Assembly: GCF_963676685.1 (NCBI RefSeq)
Contig: NC_092344.1
Coordinates: 50,800,830 to 50,864,829, forward strand
DNA length: 64,000 nucleotides
Origin: Mytilus edulis
Lineage: Eukaryota; Mollusca; Bivalvia; Mytilida; Mytilidae
Reading direction: 5' to 3'
Position numbers and translations under genes: made by a program
Shown here: positions 41,470-52,946 of the stretch, one piece after another
Layout: the number at the start of each line of letters is the position of its first letter
Numbering within the stretch: the stretch's first letter is position 1
Notes under the pieces: generated by a model
The model's database searches: none
Seen by the model: the letters and a program-made list of their open reading frames with translations, nothing else
What the model was told of the DNA's origin: nothing

Positions 41470-41895
41470 ATGAGTAGTCGTAAGCGGCCAGCGCGGCATG
41501 ATCCAAATGATCCAATGCATTGGACCAAAGAACAGTATGTTACCCATTTGAAAAGTATGGGAATTACAGTAAAATCTACTTGGAGATTAGACATGATTCG
41601 ACAACTGTATTTTGTCAATCAAAAGGACGTTGCAAGTTCAACAGAAAGTGGTCAAAATGGTTCTATGGAATCAAGTATTAGGAATATTGATGAAGTGACA
41701 GTTGCTGCCGATGACCAACCTAACGTGGACACTGACCAACCAGTAAATGAAAACAATACAATGTCACGTACAGCAGACATGCTTAAGGATTCTACTTCCG
41801 CACTAAAGTCGGCAAATAAAGCTATGTCGGCTATGTCATCTATGGTTGTAGGACTTCTAGCCAATAAAGATGCTTCATCAAACAGTAGACTATGA
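41470..41895 (+). CDS. Gag-like ORF, first part
   Basis: 141 residues from ATG 41470. The N-terminal ~40 residues (MHWTKEQYVTHLKSMGI, TWRLDMIRQLYF) resemble a short helix-extended-helix DNA/RNA-binding motif of SAP type (tentative). The rest is Ser/Asp/Asn-rich. TGA ends it, and recognisable coding continues after further stops towards 42190, so the protein is broken. Confidence 0.6.
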   Translation: MSSRKRPARHDPNDPMHWTKEQYVTHLKSMGITVKSTWRLDMIRQLYFVNQKDVASSTESGQNGSMESSIRNIDEVTVAADDQPNVDTDQPVNENNTMSRTADMLKDSTSALKSANKAMSAMSSMVVGLLANKDASSNSRL

Positions 41896-42189
41896 CTTTG
41901 CCTCGGCATATTAAGCCACATACGGACACATTACCCCAATCTCTTCTGTAAATGCGGAACAAACCTTCCAAAGACAAGTTGACACTTCGAAAGGGATTGT
42001 ATTTGTAGAGGACTTACCAAAAATGGACTACGTGTCTACTTCTTTAAGAAAGCAAATTCTAGAAGGTAAGGGTATAAACCTTTCTCTTTTATTGTATCCA
42101 AAAAATGAGGTTCCCCAAACACGCACTATCTTTTCTGAAGGCTAACTGTAGAGTTATCTGCTCATAAGGATCCTCGTCTAGAGAAAACA

Positions 42190-42795
42190 TTGACCCTTGA
42201 TGAGTTCAATAAGGCCTTCAGGAAGTTCAGGAATATCATCTGTAAAGTATATCCTCAACGGCGAGATGAATTAGATCAATACGAGGCCGATATAAATGAT
42301 ATAACCTATAACTACGGACAAAGATTTTACAAATACCACAAATTGTTTTCGGCTAAGGCCGCCACTGCTATCATTGAACATAATATTGCAATTAACTGGG
42401 GAAAGGTAGACGACCGTCTATTACATCTAGTTATGAATGGGTTACAAAGTAGAGAATGTGAATTATGTGGAGATTACGACCACGCAACGAAATTCTGCCA
42501 AAAACAAGTTTATCAAGAAACTCCTCCATGCGCTCCACAAGCCACGGCGAACGGTCGTGTTGTAGATAAATCAAAAGATAGGCATGGGAGAAATATCATT
42601 CAAGCAGAGGGTCATGACCTTTGTAATAATTTCAATTATGGAACATGCAAATGGAAAGAATGCAAGTTTACACATGCGTGTCTTAAGTGTAAAAGTAGAG
42701 GTCACGGTTTTAAGACATATGGTAACAACAAGGATACCAGTACTAGTAATCAAAACAAAACTGCTGATAAGCCGAACGTAAAAACATCTAGGTGA
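42190..42795 (+). CDS. Gag-like ORF, zinc-finger part
   Basis: 201 residues. CCHC knuckle CELCGDYDHATKFC, then a CCCH-like finger (CNNFNYGTCKWKECKFTHAC), then a damaged knuckle, CLKCKSRGHGFKTYG, whose last Cys is Tyr. Such finger clusters are usual in Gag-like proteins of DIRS-order elements. No complete start: the frame opens after a stop, consistent with decay. Confidence 0.75.
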   Translation: MTLDEFNKAFRKFRNIICKVYPQRRDELDQYEADINDITYNYGQRFYKYHKLFSAKAATAIIEHNIAINWGKVDDRLLHLVMNGLQSRECELCGDYDHATKFCQKQVYQETPPCAPQATANGRVVDKSKDRHGRNIIQAEGHDLCNNFNYGTCKWKECKFTHACLKCKSRGHGFKTYGNNKDTSTSNQNKTADKPNVKTSR

Positions 42796-43023
42796 CTCGA
42801 AATGAATGATGATTATCAACTTTCTCACATAAATATAAATAACCTTGGAAAAGAATTAGAAAAACATCCGGATAGACATTTTGTAAAATATTTATTAGAC
42901 GGTATAACAAACGGTTTTGATACCATGGTGTCGAAAACAGAATTACCAACAGTTGAATGTAAAAATCTACAATCAGCTTTCCGAAATCAGACAGCGTTGA
43001 TATTATAATTAAACCAGAGGTCG

Positions 43024-44168
43024 ATAAAGGTTATCTAGTTGGGCCATTTAAAAAGCTCCCTTTTGATAGGTATCGTGTGAGCCCAATAGGTATAGTGGAA
43101 GGCAAATATTCAGGAAAAAAGAGGTTAATAGTTGATCTGTCGTCTCCACATGAAAGTCAAGATAATTTTAGTATTAACGATTTAATCGATAAAGAGCAAT
43201 GCTCGTTGTCATACGTTAAAATAGATGATGCAATCAACGCAATTAAAGAATTCGGACGATTATCAATACTAAATAAGGCGGACATTGCCGATGCATTCAA
43301 GCAATTAGGGATCAAAAGGGATCAGCATCATTTATACTGTATTTAATGGAGAAATTTATATTACTATTATGTGCGTCTTTGTTTTGGCTCACGATCATCA
43401 CCTAAAATATTTGACAACTTGTCAGTGGCAATTTGTTGGATAGCCAAGAACAATTACAATATTCCAGTTATACTTCATCTGCTTGATGATTTTTTAACTG
43501 TTCAAGCATCAGACACTTCAGGAGACAGAACTATGGCACTTATCACTTTAATTTTTAATAGATTGAATATACCATTATCTAAGAAAAAGACTGTAGGTCC
43601 ACATACCACACTAGAGTATCTCGGAATTACATTAGATACAGATACGATGGAAGCTAGACTTCCACAAGATAAAGTTGAACGCATTATTTATTTCATTGGA
43701 ACATTTCTACGTCGACATTCTATTAAAAAACCAAAACTTTTACAACTCTTGGGACATTTCAATTTTGCCGCGAGAGTTATTATACCTGGACGGACTTTTG
43801 TAACTTATCTCATTAACCTATCGACTAAAGTTAACAATCTCAATTACTATGTGACACTGTCAGCCGAATGTCGAGATGATTTAAAGATGTGGTATATTTT
43901 TCTGAAACAGTGGAACTGCGTCTCCTTTTTCTATGATACTTTCACTACCAATGCAGCGGATTTCGAATTGTATACAGATGCTGCTTCAACACTTGGCTTT
44001 GGGGGGTACTTCAAGGGACATTGGTTTTGTAGTTCTTGGCCACCAGAGTTACAAAATATACTTGATTCGGATATGTCTATGGCTTTCCGAGAATTGTATC
44101 CAATTGTAGTGGCGGCAGTACTTTGGGGGCAAACATTGGACGAGAAAACGAATAGTTTTTCATTGTGA
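43024..44168 (+). pseudogene. Reverse transcriptase and RNase H, broken
   Basis: Coding similarity begins in this frame at about 43010 (KPEVDKGYLVGPF). The frame holds SPIGIVEGKYSGKKRLIVDL, then TAA at 43344, then in the same frame FGSRSSPKIF, the catalytic LHLLDDFL, LEYLGITLD, and an RNase H start ELYTDAASTLGFGGYF. It stops at 44166-44168; RNase H continues one frame over. DIRS-order RTs have this compact RT-RNase H layout. Confidence 0.88.
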
Positions 44169-44421
44169 TAATGAATCTACTGTTAATATTATAAACAAAG
44201 GACGATCAAAGGTGCAAGATATTATGAAACTATTGCGTAAACTCACTTGGTTAGCTGCAATTAACAAATTTACATTTTCAAGTAAGCATATCCCTGGTGT
44301 TAAAAATGTGATTGCAGATTCACTTTTTCGATTTGATTTTCAGACGTTCCGGAAAGAAGCGCCGGAAGCAGATGTACAAGCCATGATTTGTCCGCACTTC
44401 TCACTCGTAATGTGGAATTGA
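44150..44421 (+). pseudogene. C-terminal RNase H, shifted frame
   Basis: After the frame change near 44155: HCDNESTVNIINKG, then FSSKHIPGVKNVIADSL, the expected end of RNase H with its second catalytic Asp region. It overlaps the recombinase frame by about 34 bases, as is usual in this order. Confidence 0.8.
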
Positions 44422-45389
44422 CTAATAGTGTAAGTTGTTTACTCAAAACTTCTATAGCTCCCAGAACACGTTCACAGTATGAGTGTGGGTATTCTGCCTA
44501 TGCAACCTTTTTACGAATGACTGGAGTGATTTGGCTTAATTCAGACATGCCTCCGTTAACTGAAGAATCTCTTATCCATTTCGCTACGCATTGTTTTAAA
44601 AACTTGCATTTGAAATGTTCAACTATTAAAATGTATATATGTGGGATACGATATAAATACTTAGAGAATGGGAAGACTTCAATATTTAGCGACAGTTCTG
44701 ATAAACTTTATCGACTCGATGCGTTATATAGAGGAATAAAGAAAAATGAGAAAAAATCAACAAAACCTAGACTGCCAATTACCTTCACGATACTCAAGGA
44801 CATCTGTCAGTTTTTGAGGAAAGGGTATTATACGCCGTATGTAGACATTCTTCTTGAAGCAGCGTGTGTCACGGCATATTTTGGATTTCTTCGATGTGGG
44901 GAATTTACAGTATTACATTCGTTTGATTCAGAATGCAATGTGAGTATCGAAGATATCCGGTTTCTTAAGGATAAAGTGACCTTTCATTCAAAAGCTTCGA
45001 AAACAGACCCATTTCGTGAAGGTGTTGATATTCATTTATTTGCGTCGGGAGCTTCTGTTTGTCCAGTCTTATCTCTGGAACGTTACTATCGTACTAGGAA
45101 ATTCAAAGATAGTAAATCACAAGACGCTTTCTTTGTGATGGCAAATAGGAAAGCTTTAACACGAAACTACTTCATTGCTTCTCTAAAAAATATACTTGCC
45201 GTACTTGGATACAACTCAGACTTATATAATGGTCACAGCTTTCGCATTGGAGCAAGTACCACAGCAAGTTCAAAAATTGAAGATCACCTTATTCAGACAC
45301 TCGGACGTTGGAGTTCACAGTGTTATACTCGCTATATCAGAACATCTTTATCAACGATACAGCAAGCTCAACAAGCATTAGTCGAGTGA
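44388..45389 (+). CDS. Tyrosine recombinase of the retrotransposon
   Basis: 333 residues, intact. N-terminal SAM-like core-binding region (~residues 20-115), then catalytic domain with Arg in YFGFLRCGEFT (~169), Lys region (SKASKTDPF), the HxxR box NGHSFRIGAS (~283-286), Trp in LGRWSS (~306) and the nucleophile Tyr in CYTRYIRTS. All four key positions are present, so the enzyme could in principle cut and join DNA. It replaces integrase: these elements insert by site-specific-like recombination without target duplication. It is the only intact frame of this element. Confidence 0.93.
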   Translation: MSALLTRNVELTNSVSCLLKTSIAPRTRSQYECGYSAYATFLRMTGVIWLNSDMPPLTEESLIHFATHCFKNLHLKCSTIKMYICGIRYKYLENGKTSIFSDSSDKLYRLDALYRGIKKNEKKSTKPRLPITFTILKDICQFLRKGYYTPYVDILLEAACVTAYFGFLRCGEFTVLHSFDSECNVSIEDIRFLKDKVTFHSKASKTDPFREGVDIHLFASGASVCPVLSLERYYRTRKFKDSKSQDAFFVMANRKALTRNYFIASLKNILAVLGYNSDLYNGHSFRIGASTTASSKIEDHLIQTLGRWSSQCYTRYIRTSLSTIQQAQQALVE

Positions 45390-45790
45390 AGATTTAGTGT
45401 TTATTGTACATAGGAATATTTCAATCGCATACGTTTTTATCTTGATTTAATATTGTTAGTGCCTTAGAGTATATATAAACTGTTTCATTACCACATGTCA
45501 GTTCATCGTGTTTATGAGGTCAACACAACGACATCAATTGCGTTTTTGATCAGTGTTTCAGGGACATAATAATCCCCATTGTTTAATCTAATATTGGTTT
45601 AAAGTGTGTTTCGATAGTGTTGGGGCATAATAATCCCCATATTATGTAAATATATTGACGTATCATTGTCTTCATTATGTCTACATTTATTATGTGTATA
45701 TTAATTGCTAAACATATGCATTCGTTTATAATCGCTATCAGTGAAGTACCATTTTCAATGAATGAGACAGGGTTAAACATTTAAACCAAG
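45390..45790. other. 3' flank of the recombinase, paired short motifs
   Basis: No frame. GGGACATAATAATCCCC and GGGGCATAATAATCCCC lie about 60 bases apart (near 45551-45568 and 45622-45638). Each is a short inverted repeat (GGGG...CCCC). They may belong to the element's internal control region (inference). Confidence 0.4.
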
Positions 45791-45836
45791 TTGACTGTCC
45801 CTTTGGTATCTTTCGTCCCTCTTTTATAATAGATGG
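45791..45836 (+). repeat. Penelope-like 3' tail scrap
   Basis: TTGACTGTCCCTTTGGTATC followed by TTTCGTCCCTCTTTTATAAT, the last ~45 bases of the Penelope element at 47640-50299. Confidence 0.75.
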
Positions 45837-46019
45837 CTTTAGTACCGAATTAAAAGTTGAACAAAATTCAAAGGTAAGAAAGGGAAAAACATGGAATCAA
45901 TGACAAACACAAACATAAGCAATGTACATCACAATCATTAAAAAAAACACACATAGTACTAAAAAAATAAAAGAACTGTCAGGGTTTCAAGATCTATATT
46001 GAAGTTCGTTTAACAACAG

Positions 46020-47625
46020 AATCACCACATTTTAAGGTCATGAAGAAGGTCAATCCATAGAATCATCTTCATTTCGTCAACGCCATCTACCGAATTATCA
46101 TCACCATCATATTCATCATCTTCGTCGTCATCGTCAGCCATATCAACGATTTTGCTACAAGCATTCGTACGTTTGCAGCCATCTGTACAGGATAAATCTT
46201 GTCGAATAATAAAGGCAACAGTAGTATACCGCTGCTAAAAACTCGTAAATCTATGGACAAAAAACAAAATCGGGGTAATAAACCAAAACTGAGGGAAACG
46301 CATTAAATATAAGAAGAGAACAACAACACAACATTAAAATGTAACACACACAAAAACAGACTAAGCATTAGACAACATCGAACACATGAACATCTTTTGG
46401 TGGCACAACCAGCTTTACATAAACAGCTTATCAGTATCAATAAAGCATCTAACACTGGCGGTTGGTCTAGCCAATTGATGCTATTAAATCGTTCTTATCA
46501 ATCTAACCATGGTTGTTTGGCGATGGAACAGTGTTGTGTTCAAGAGCAGATTTCCAAATCTTTGCCTGCAAGTTGGCTCGTTTCATGTGCTTTAACATTG
46601 CATCTTTTGTTGGAGACAGTAGATGATAATTGCACATTTATTAATCTGCATTTGGAATAATAATATTAGAACTGATATCATTCTGAAAATAGCAGGCAAA
46701 TACTTCCACATCCGTGTCAGACGATTTTATACCAATGGAATCGTATCCTTTGTCAGCTACGTGTTTTGCATGAAGAAACATCTTTGTGTCGGCTTCTTCC
46801 TGTATGCTTAGAAGCTCAATGCATTCTATACTTGTCACTATTTCATTTTCAAAATATATTTTGTGGCACATACTTCCATATGATACAAATAAACTGGAAC
46901 AATTATACTAATTGTATTAGTCTTAGTCTACCAACTGACAAAAATTTCTTCAATTGCCGAGGACAAGATTGTTTTGATCTAAACATTGTCGTAATGATTT
47001 TACCTCCCAAGGACCTGCGATCCTATTCTTAATTTTTTATGGATATTGTCGGATACTGATCAGTGACACAATCAATGCGGGGAGCTCTTATTGAAACTAA
47101 AAAGTCTTATTAAACAACAATTGCCAAATCAGAAAAAGTAATTGGTACCCTAGTAAAGGATTGAATAACTGCCGTACCATCAAATATCCACATGCTTTCC
47201 TCAGGAATGGCTTGCATCTGTTCAACGTCCTTTTCTTAAAGACCACCTAGGACAGATTTATTTGTTTTTACAGGTGTATCATCAACGTTTGCAAGAGACC
47301 ATGGAAGAGGACATAATTCCAACTGGAGTACCTCTCGTATATCCAACTGTCTAGTCTGGGCTATGACATGCAGGCTACCAAAAAAGATTTTTATCTGCTT
47401 TCAATATGATACTGTTCTTATCACCCATTAACTGTTAACCTTTTATTTCCTTTGTTGAAAATGTAAGCAATGATTGTCTTTTGATTAGTTTGAAGATATT
47501 GGTTGACTTTTGAATAAGCCGTTCATTAATGACATTTTCTGATGCCGACTTTCCCTTTTCATACGCGTTTGGAAGGTCGCCTTAATTCCGAAGAAGCATT
47601 AGTACCCGAGTAAAAGCCAGATAAC
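46020..47625 (-). pseudogene. Repeat-encoded protein pseudogene (EEADT/DTDV type), C-terminal part
   Basis: Minus-strand fragments in order: ASENVINERLIQKSTNIFKL, then (after breaks) DIREVLQLELCPLPWSLANV, MWIFDGTAVIQSF, LLSIQEEADTKMFLHAKHVA, IGIKSSDTDVEVFACYF, KHMKRANLQAKIWKSAL, and DLSCTDGCKRTNACSK with an acidic tail near 46030-46200. I recall proteins with the EEADT...DTDV signature and a Cys-rich end as widespread in cnidarian and mollusc genomes, probably mobile-element-borne, but I cannot name the family. Many stops and shifts: dead. Upstream part at 50300-50510. Confidence 0.65.
46205..46392 (-). repeat. Insertion of the window-start repeat
   Basis: The reverse complement matches about 400-540 of the window (GGGAAACGCATTAAATATAA on the plus strand, AAACAAAATCGGGGTAATAA). 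It interrupts the pseudogene near its Cys-rich end. Confidence 0.65.
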
Positions 47626-47644
47626 TGCTTAGTTCAATTTATGT

Positions 47645-48115
47645 TTGGAATCCACTGTTACAAACCCTCATTCAAACCAATACAAACTTCAAGCTATAAT
47701 TTCGGATATTGCAAGTCACAGACTTTTCAAGCCAGTTCGCATTGGAAAAGATGAAAAAGAGAAAAGATCTTTTCTAAATCTTTCCTTTGCCAACAAAGGT
47801 CTCGATGGCGTCAACCTAGGCAATATCCTTCATCATAAATTAGTTCAATCGAAAATACCTCCTTATTTCAAAGACCAGTCTGTAGCAATAGTTTCTTATA
47901 CCTATACCAAACCTATTGCAACTAAAATTTTCAATTACAAACGCGTTTTGCAGAATCTCGATATTGACGACTTCAAGTCTAAACCTCCTGATTGCACTTG
48001 TGCTAGTTCCCAATTCACATATAATCCTGCTGGCCACGTTATTACCGGTGACCTTAACATTGTTAATAACACTTCTCTACGAAATGTGTTATCGAAAGGT
48101 CCGAAATATCGTTAG
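47645..48115 (+). pseudogene. Penelope-like RT, N-terminal fragment
   Basis: 157 codons: the N-terminal domain that precedes the palm in Penelope-like RTs, with CTCASSQFTYNPAGHVITGD. TAG and a second stop follow within three codons; the frame then resumes as INWKYNFKILMDSVEDYARQ. Confidence 0.75.
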
Positions 48116-48154
48116 CCTTAATCCATCAATTGGAAATACAACTTTAAAATTTTA

Positions 48155-48823
48155 ATGGACTCAGTCGAGGATTATGCCAGGCAATGGGCTAAACGTGAAA
48201 AGGAAGACGTAGACACTCTATCCGAATGGATTAAGGCAGTGAGGTCGTCAATACAAATCAGAATTAAGAAACTGAATGGGTCCATCAATGCCCATGCTAC
48301 GTCAATCTTTGTCCCCGCAGACAAAACCCCAAATAACATCGTTTTTGTCTGTACAAGTCACTACATTAATTGCTTGATAAACGAATTAGGTTTAGACAAT
48401 TCACTTGGAAACTCAACATATACCCTCACGACACTTACCAAAGAGGAAATCCTGGATAATCATAGGTCTGTTCTTTGTTCCTTTGGTATTTCAACCAAAG
48501 ATGAAGAACTGGATCTTTCATCACTGTATTGGATACCTAAACTACATAAGTGTCCTTACAAACAACGGTATATTGCTGGGTCTTCCAAGTGCTCCACGAA
48601 ACATATTTCTAATTTATTAACATCTATTTTATCAGCAACCAAAGACGGGCTTCAAAGTTATTGTGAAACTGCCTATTCTAGAGGTGGCGTGAATCAGATG
48701 TGGATACTTAAAAATTCCAAAGATCTTTTAGAGTACATACAATCTAACTCTCTTTCATCTTGTAACAGATTTAAACATTTGACGTTTCTACTCTTAACAC
48801 AAGTATTTCACATTCCAAACTAA
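48155..48823 (+). pseudogene. Penelope-like RT, fingers region
   Basis: VPADKTPNNIVFVC, SHYINCLINELG and YWIPKLHKCPYKQRYIAGSS are RT motif 1-2 regions. Near 48775 a one-base shift moves the continuation (FDVSTLNTSI) to another frame. Confidence 0.8.
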
Positions 48824-49020
48824 AAGACAAACTGAAAGAGCTGGTATTACTTTGCTTCATAAAAAAGAATGGCCAACGTAGTATAAGTATCTTGTCTTAG
48901 GGAGGGATAAATCATACTTTGTAAAGAATCACTCTGATTCAAACAAAATATTCTCTGAAACCGATATTATCAAGATGCTTGATTTCTTGATTGACAACAT
49001 ATTTGTAACGTTCGGAGGAC

Positions 49021-49536
49021 GTGTTTTTCAACAGACTGTCGGCATCCCAATGGGAACACTGTGCCCCTCTACTTGCCGACTTGTTTCCTTATTATTATGA
49101 GGCTGACTTCATGCAGGAACTTCTTAGGAAGAAAGATAAGAAGTTAGCAATATCCTTTAACTCTACTTGCCGCTATATAGATGACGTTCTTTCACTAAAC
49201 AATTCAAAATTTGGTGACTATGTAGAACGCATCTATCCCATCGAATTGGAAATAAAGGATACTACAGATACAGTTAAGTCGGCTTCATATCTTGACTTAC
49301 ATCTAGAAATTGACAATGAGGGTCGGTTGAAAACAAAACTTTACGACAAAAGAGATGATTTCAGCTTTCCAATTGTGAACTTTTCATTTCTAAGTAGCAA
49401 CATATCAGCAGCACCTGCATACGGGGTATATATCTCCCAATTGATACGATATTCCCGTGCTTGCATTTCCTATCATGATTTTTTTGATAGAGGGTTATTG
49501 CTCACAAGGAAGCTATTAAACCAAGAGTTTCAATAA
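49021..49536 (+). pseudogene. Penelope-like RT, palm region
   Basis: Contains LLADLFPYYYEADFMQELLR, the catalytic RYIDDVLSLNN at about 49171-49203, YLDLHLEIDNEGRLKTKLYD and YGVYISQLIRYSRAC. Frame lost at the nested insertion at about 49531. Confidence 0.85.
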
Positions 49537-49875
49537 AATTAACGGTATCAATTTTCTTGCACCAGATGCGCATTTCGACAATACATGTCTCTTCAGTGAT
49601 GCTCGTGGCCATAATATTTGAAATCCAAAGCTTATATAAAAGATGAAGAGCTATTATCCAAAAGGTCAAAAAAGTATAGCCAAATCCGTGAAAGGAATCA
49701 GAGCTTTGCATGAGGGAGATACATTCCTTAATTTATAATAATTTCTATAATTTTGTAACAGCAAATTTTAATAACACAAAAAAAAATCCGTATTTTCATG
49801 CCAGTACCGAAGTACTGGCTACTGGGCTGGTGATACCCTCGGGGACTAATAGTCCACCAGCAGAGGCATCGACCC
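49531..49875 (+). mobile_element. Unclassified repeat nested in the Penelope element
   Basis: It separates two parts of the same RT (…RKLLNQ before, VVKLKSSLRKFYGRHYE after, near 49877). It contains TTGCACCAGATGCGCATTTC, CTTCAGTGATGCTCGTGGCC and GTACCGAAGTACTGGCTACT. I recognise the phrases from mussel repeats, class unknown. Exact ends are uncertain by a few bases. Confidence 0.6.
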
Positions 49876-50299
49876 AGTGGTGAAGTTGAAATCATCCCTT
49901 CGTAAATTTTACGGACGCCATTACGAGTTGGTTGACCGTTATGGAATAACCGTTTCACAAATGATATCGGATATGTCCCTTACGTCGTAACTACAATCCC
50001 CTTCCCTTTGATGAATGTGACCTACCGAATTAGACTATTTAACGGATTTGTAATCACATAAGCAACACGACGGGTGCCACATGTGGAGCAGGATATGCTT
50101 ACCCTTCCGGAGCACCTGAGATCACCCCTAGTTTTTGGTGGGGTTCGTGTTGTTTATTCTTTAGTTTTCTATGTTGTGTCATGTGTACTATTGTTTTTCT
50201 GTTTGTCTTTTTCATTTTTAGCCATGACGTTGTCAGTTTGTTTTGTGATTTATGATTTATGAGTTTGACTGTCCCTTTGGTATCTTTCGTCCCTCTTTT

Positions 50300-50510
50300 A
50301 GATGTTTCAAATGGATTTGTCCACCTTTGCAGTGTCTGAACCAATTTTAATAGTCAGTTTCTTCTCGCTTCATTTGAGTTTTTTTTCAAGTTCTTTTTGT
50401 GCGGATGTTTTGGGGTTAACAATTCCTGCCAAATCTCGACATTTTAATGATATTGTAGCTCTTTCATGTGCATTTAACAACCAACATTTAGTAAAACTTT
50501 GATTTAACTG
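50300..50510 (-). pseudogene. Upstream part of the EEADT/DTDV pseudogene
   Basis: Minus strand: AHERATISLKCRDLAGIVNP, KTSAQKELEKKLK, then LVQTLQRWTNPFETS ending at the Penelope insertion point. It continues in the fragment at 47625 on the other side of the insertion. Confidence 0.55.
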
Positions 50511-52178
50511 AAACTAACAATGCCACCTCTTGTTTTTGTATCTCTGTTCAATGTTTGTTCGATTGTTTTGGTCAACTAGAAATCTAGAAAATCCATGAAA
50601 GCTTCTCTGAACACAAAAACAACCAGATGAAAGATATTCATGTGCATCAGGATGGATATTTTGCATATGAGGCAAATAGACTGACATGTATCGGGAATAG
50701 TTTTGACGGTCATATGCAAAAAACTGAATGCAAACAAAGTAACAAAATTATTTCACAATATGTACAAATTTAAAAAACAAGACTAAATTCATTGAACAGT
50801 GAAGCAATATATCCAAGCAAGAAGGACAGAAAATGGGAAAAAAAACACTATCAAATGAGGAACAATGTATACATTACGAAAAGCAAATAAATAGTAATAC
50901 CAGACGGTATGTCAAATCGACATAGTGTTGTGCCAAAGAAAGTAAAAAGTCTTAACAAATTCCCCAACTGACTGTTTGACCTTCTTTCAAAGCAATGTTT
51001 GTCGATTAAATGACTTAACAATCTTTAAGTTAACTCAATCACAACATGAATTGTATAGCTAACTTGAACACAAAATGTAAACAAGCACACCTTTATTGAG
51101 TTCGATAGAGTGCACCCTTTCAGAACGCAAAAAAAATAACTTTTATTTGTCATTTTTTCATAAATACTTTTTTACACATTTACTTTATAAAATAATTTGT
51201 CTCACAAAAACAACATACTCGTCAATTTAATGTTTGTTTTCAGTTGCAAATTAATAAGCTAAAGTGCTTATGTGTGCACTCAGGTATGAATATATTATCG
51301 ACTGAATCGAAGACGGTAATGTGATGATTTCCGGTATTTCACAAGTATTTGCACATACATATGTTTTATTGAATAATTCATATCTTAGACGATATATACA
51401 AACTGTAAATAGTTTAAACATTGCATACCGGTCAATTTTAAATTTCAATTCACAAAAACGGATAATTGCATTACGAATTTCTTTATGAAATGAAAAAATA
51501 TGCCTTGATTTTAACCCAAAAAATCGGATTGTTTGTAATGTAAATAAACATTTTTTTTTAAACAAAAAATCTTCAGAGTTACATCAAATATGATAGTTTT
51601 ATATCTTTTTCAGTTGCTTAAACCTATAATTTAATTTTTTTTAATCGCTTTATATTAAAAATTTTAATTAAAAATTGCTTAGTCGTGATAGCTAAATGAG
51701 GGGTCCATTGAAAGGGACGTTTTTAAATCTCTTTTGGACACTTTTTTTTTGTCTAACACCTTGTATTTTATTAATAAGATAATGAAGTTGAATTCTATCA
51801 AAAAAAAGTCGCGGTACCCTGGGGTGTAACACAAACTCCTTAACTAGAGCGCTTATGAAAACAAGCTGATGGACTAGGACGTTTTAATTGCTATTCATCT
51901 ATTCGCATCTGATTCTAAGTTTATTTGTATATCAATTAACATATTCAGATATATTAACATAGTTACAAATCTTTGTTCAAAGATACTGTAAATTCAGAAT
52001 TGATGCGTGCATTTATCATTGCGATTTTAGAAAATCTGTAGAATATAAGTATCATCTATTAATGCGAAATTTGTCATTGCCATACGCGCTCAGTACAATT
52101 TGAATTTACAGTAACCATCTTCATTTGGGGTTCAGTTGTCTCCTTTAAATACCAGTCATGACATCAACTGTATTTTGG
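50511..52178. other. Non-coding, AT-rich stretch
   Basis: No frame with recognisable content and no copy elsewhere in the window. It lies between the pseudogene and repeat B1. Confidence 0.4.
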
Positions 52179-52683
52179 CATATTTTCGTTATTATTAACT
52201 TAATTTCCCCAAATTTGATGCAGAGTTATTGATGTATAAGCTAAAGTTGCTTGTCACAGTTAATGGGACTTATAGCAGTAATTTGGTTAAATTTTAAATA
52301 GACCAGACACGTGCTAGAGGTTTCCGGACACTAACTAACAACAGATCCCTGTTCTAAGTCAGTCCTTACGTCAGTCCATGCATGGACTTCTATCACTGAC
52401 GTTTTTGATCTACATGCTTGTAGTCATAAACAAGAACAGGTCCATCAGTAAGTTCAAGCATGAACTTAAAGTTAGTGTCCTATCGTTATCAGAAGTTCAA
52501 GCATGAACTCAGATCTTCCGATTGATATGATTCTCAAGCTTGGGAATTAATCAATCACTGTGACAACAACCGAGACGACTAAACGCCAAATGATGTTTAT
52601 TTTATTGTATGTATATCATGTAGTATGTATCTTAGTTTATTATATCTTAATAAATATATATTCTATGTTTTGTTGTGTATAAA
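52179..52683 (+). repeat. Repeat B1
   Basis: 505 bases from GCATATTTTCGTTATTATTA to GTTGTGTATAAA, about 97% like B2. It contains several short palindromes: AGTTCAAGCATGAACT (twice), GTCCATGCATGGAC and TCAAGCTTGG. It abuts A2. Confidence 0.9.
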
Positions 52684-52850
52684 GGGTTATTTATATAGGT
52701 TCACCTAAATAAATTGGTTGTACACACACAAAACTATTTTTCACGTGCACCTTATGGTGCCTCATGCATGAAGAGTGAAGTCATACAGCACGTGACCTAT
52801 GCCATTAATAATTTGCAATGGAGTAGTGTGGTCGATTCTATGTAGACTAA
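52678..52850 (+). repeat. Repeat A2
   Basis: 173 bases, about 96% identical to A1 at 41217-41389, ending at the same TGTAGACTAA. The first six bases overlap the end of B1. Confidence 0.9.
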
Positions 52851-52946
52851 CCACCACCTTCCCCACCGCCACCATTGTTTCATTATATTTAGAAATTTAA
52901 ATGTGCTATTAAATTGCTGTCTCGGTATATAATATCATTTAGATCA

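Larger units (their letters stand above)
47635..50299 (+). mobile_element. Penelope-like retroelement, broken, with nested insertion
   Basis: RT fragments in order: 47645-48115; 48155-48823 (same frame, two stops between); a shifted piece from about 48778; 49021-49536; and, after an insertion, about 49877-49990. The 3' UTR runs to the TTGGTATCTTTCGTCCCTCT end. Motifs: SFANKGLDGVNLGN, YWIPKLHKCPYK, GIPMGT (frame-shifted), RYIDDVLSLNN with the catalytic DD, SYLDLHLEID, LYDKRDDFSF. The conserved N-terminal block and WIPKLHK motif fit Penelope-like RTs. No GIY-YIG endonuclease is seen. It is inserted in the minus-strand pseudogene, splitting its conserved NPFE and ASE regions. Confidence 0.8.

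Noticed and set aside
46397-46660. Plus-strand 87-codon gene
   Set aside because: The conserved coding signal is on the minus strand (KHMKRANLQAKIWKSAL); the plus frame is its shadow.
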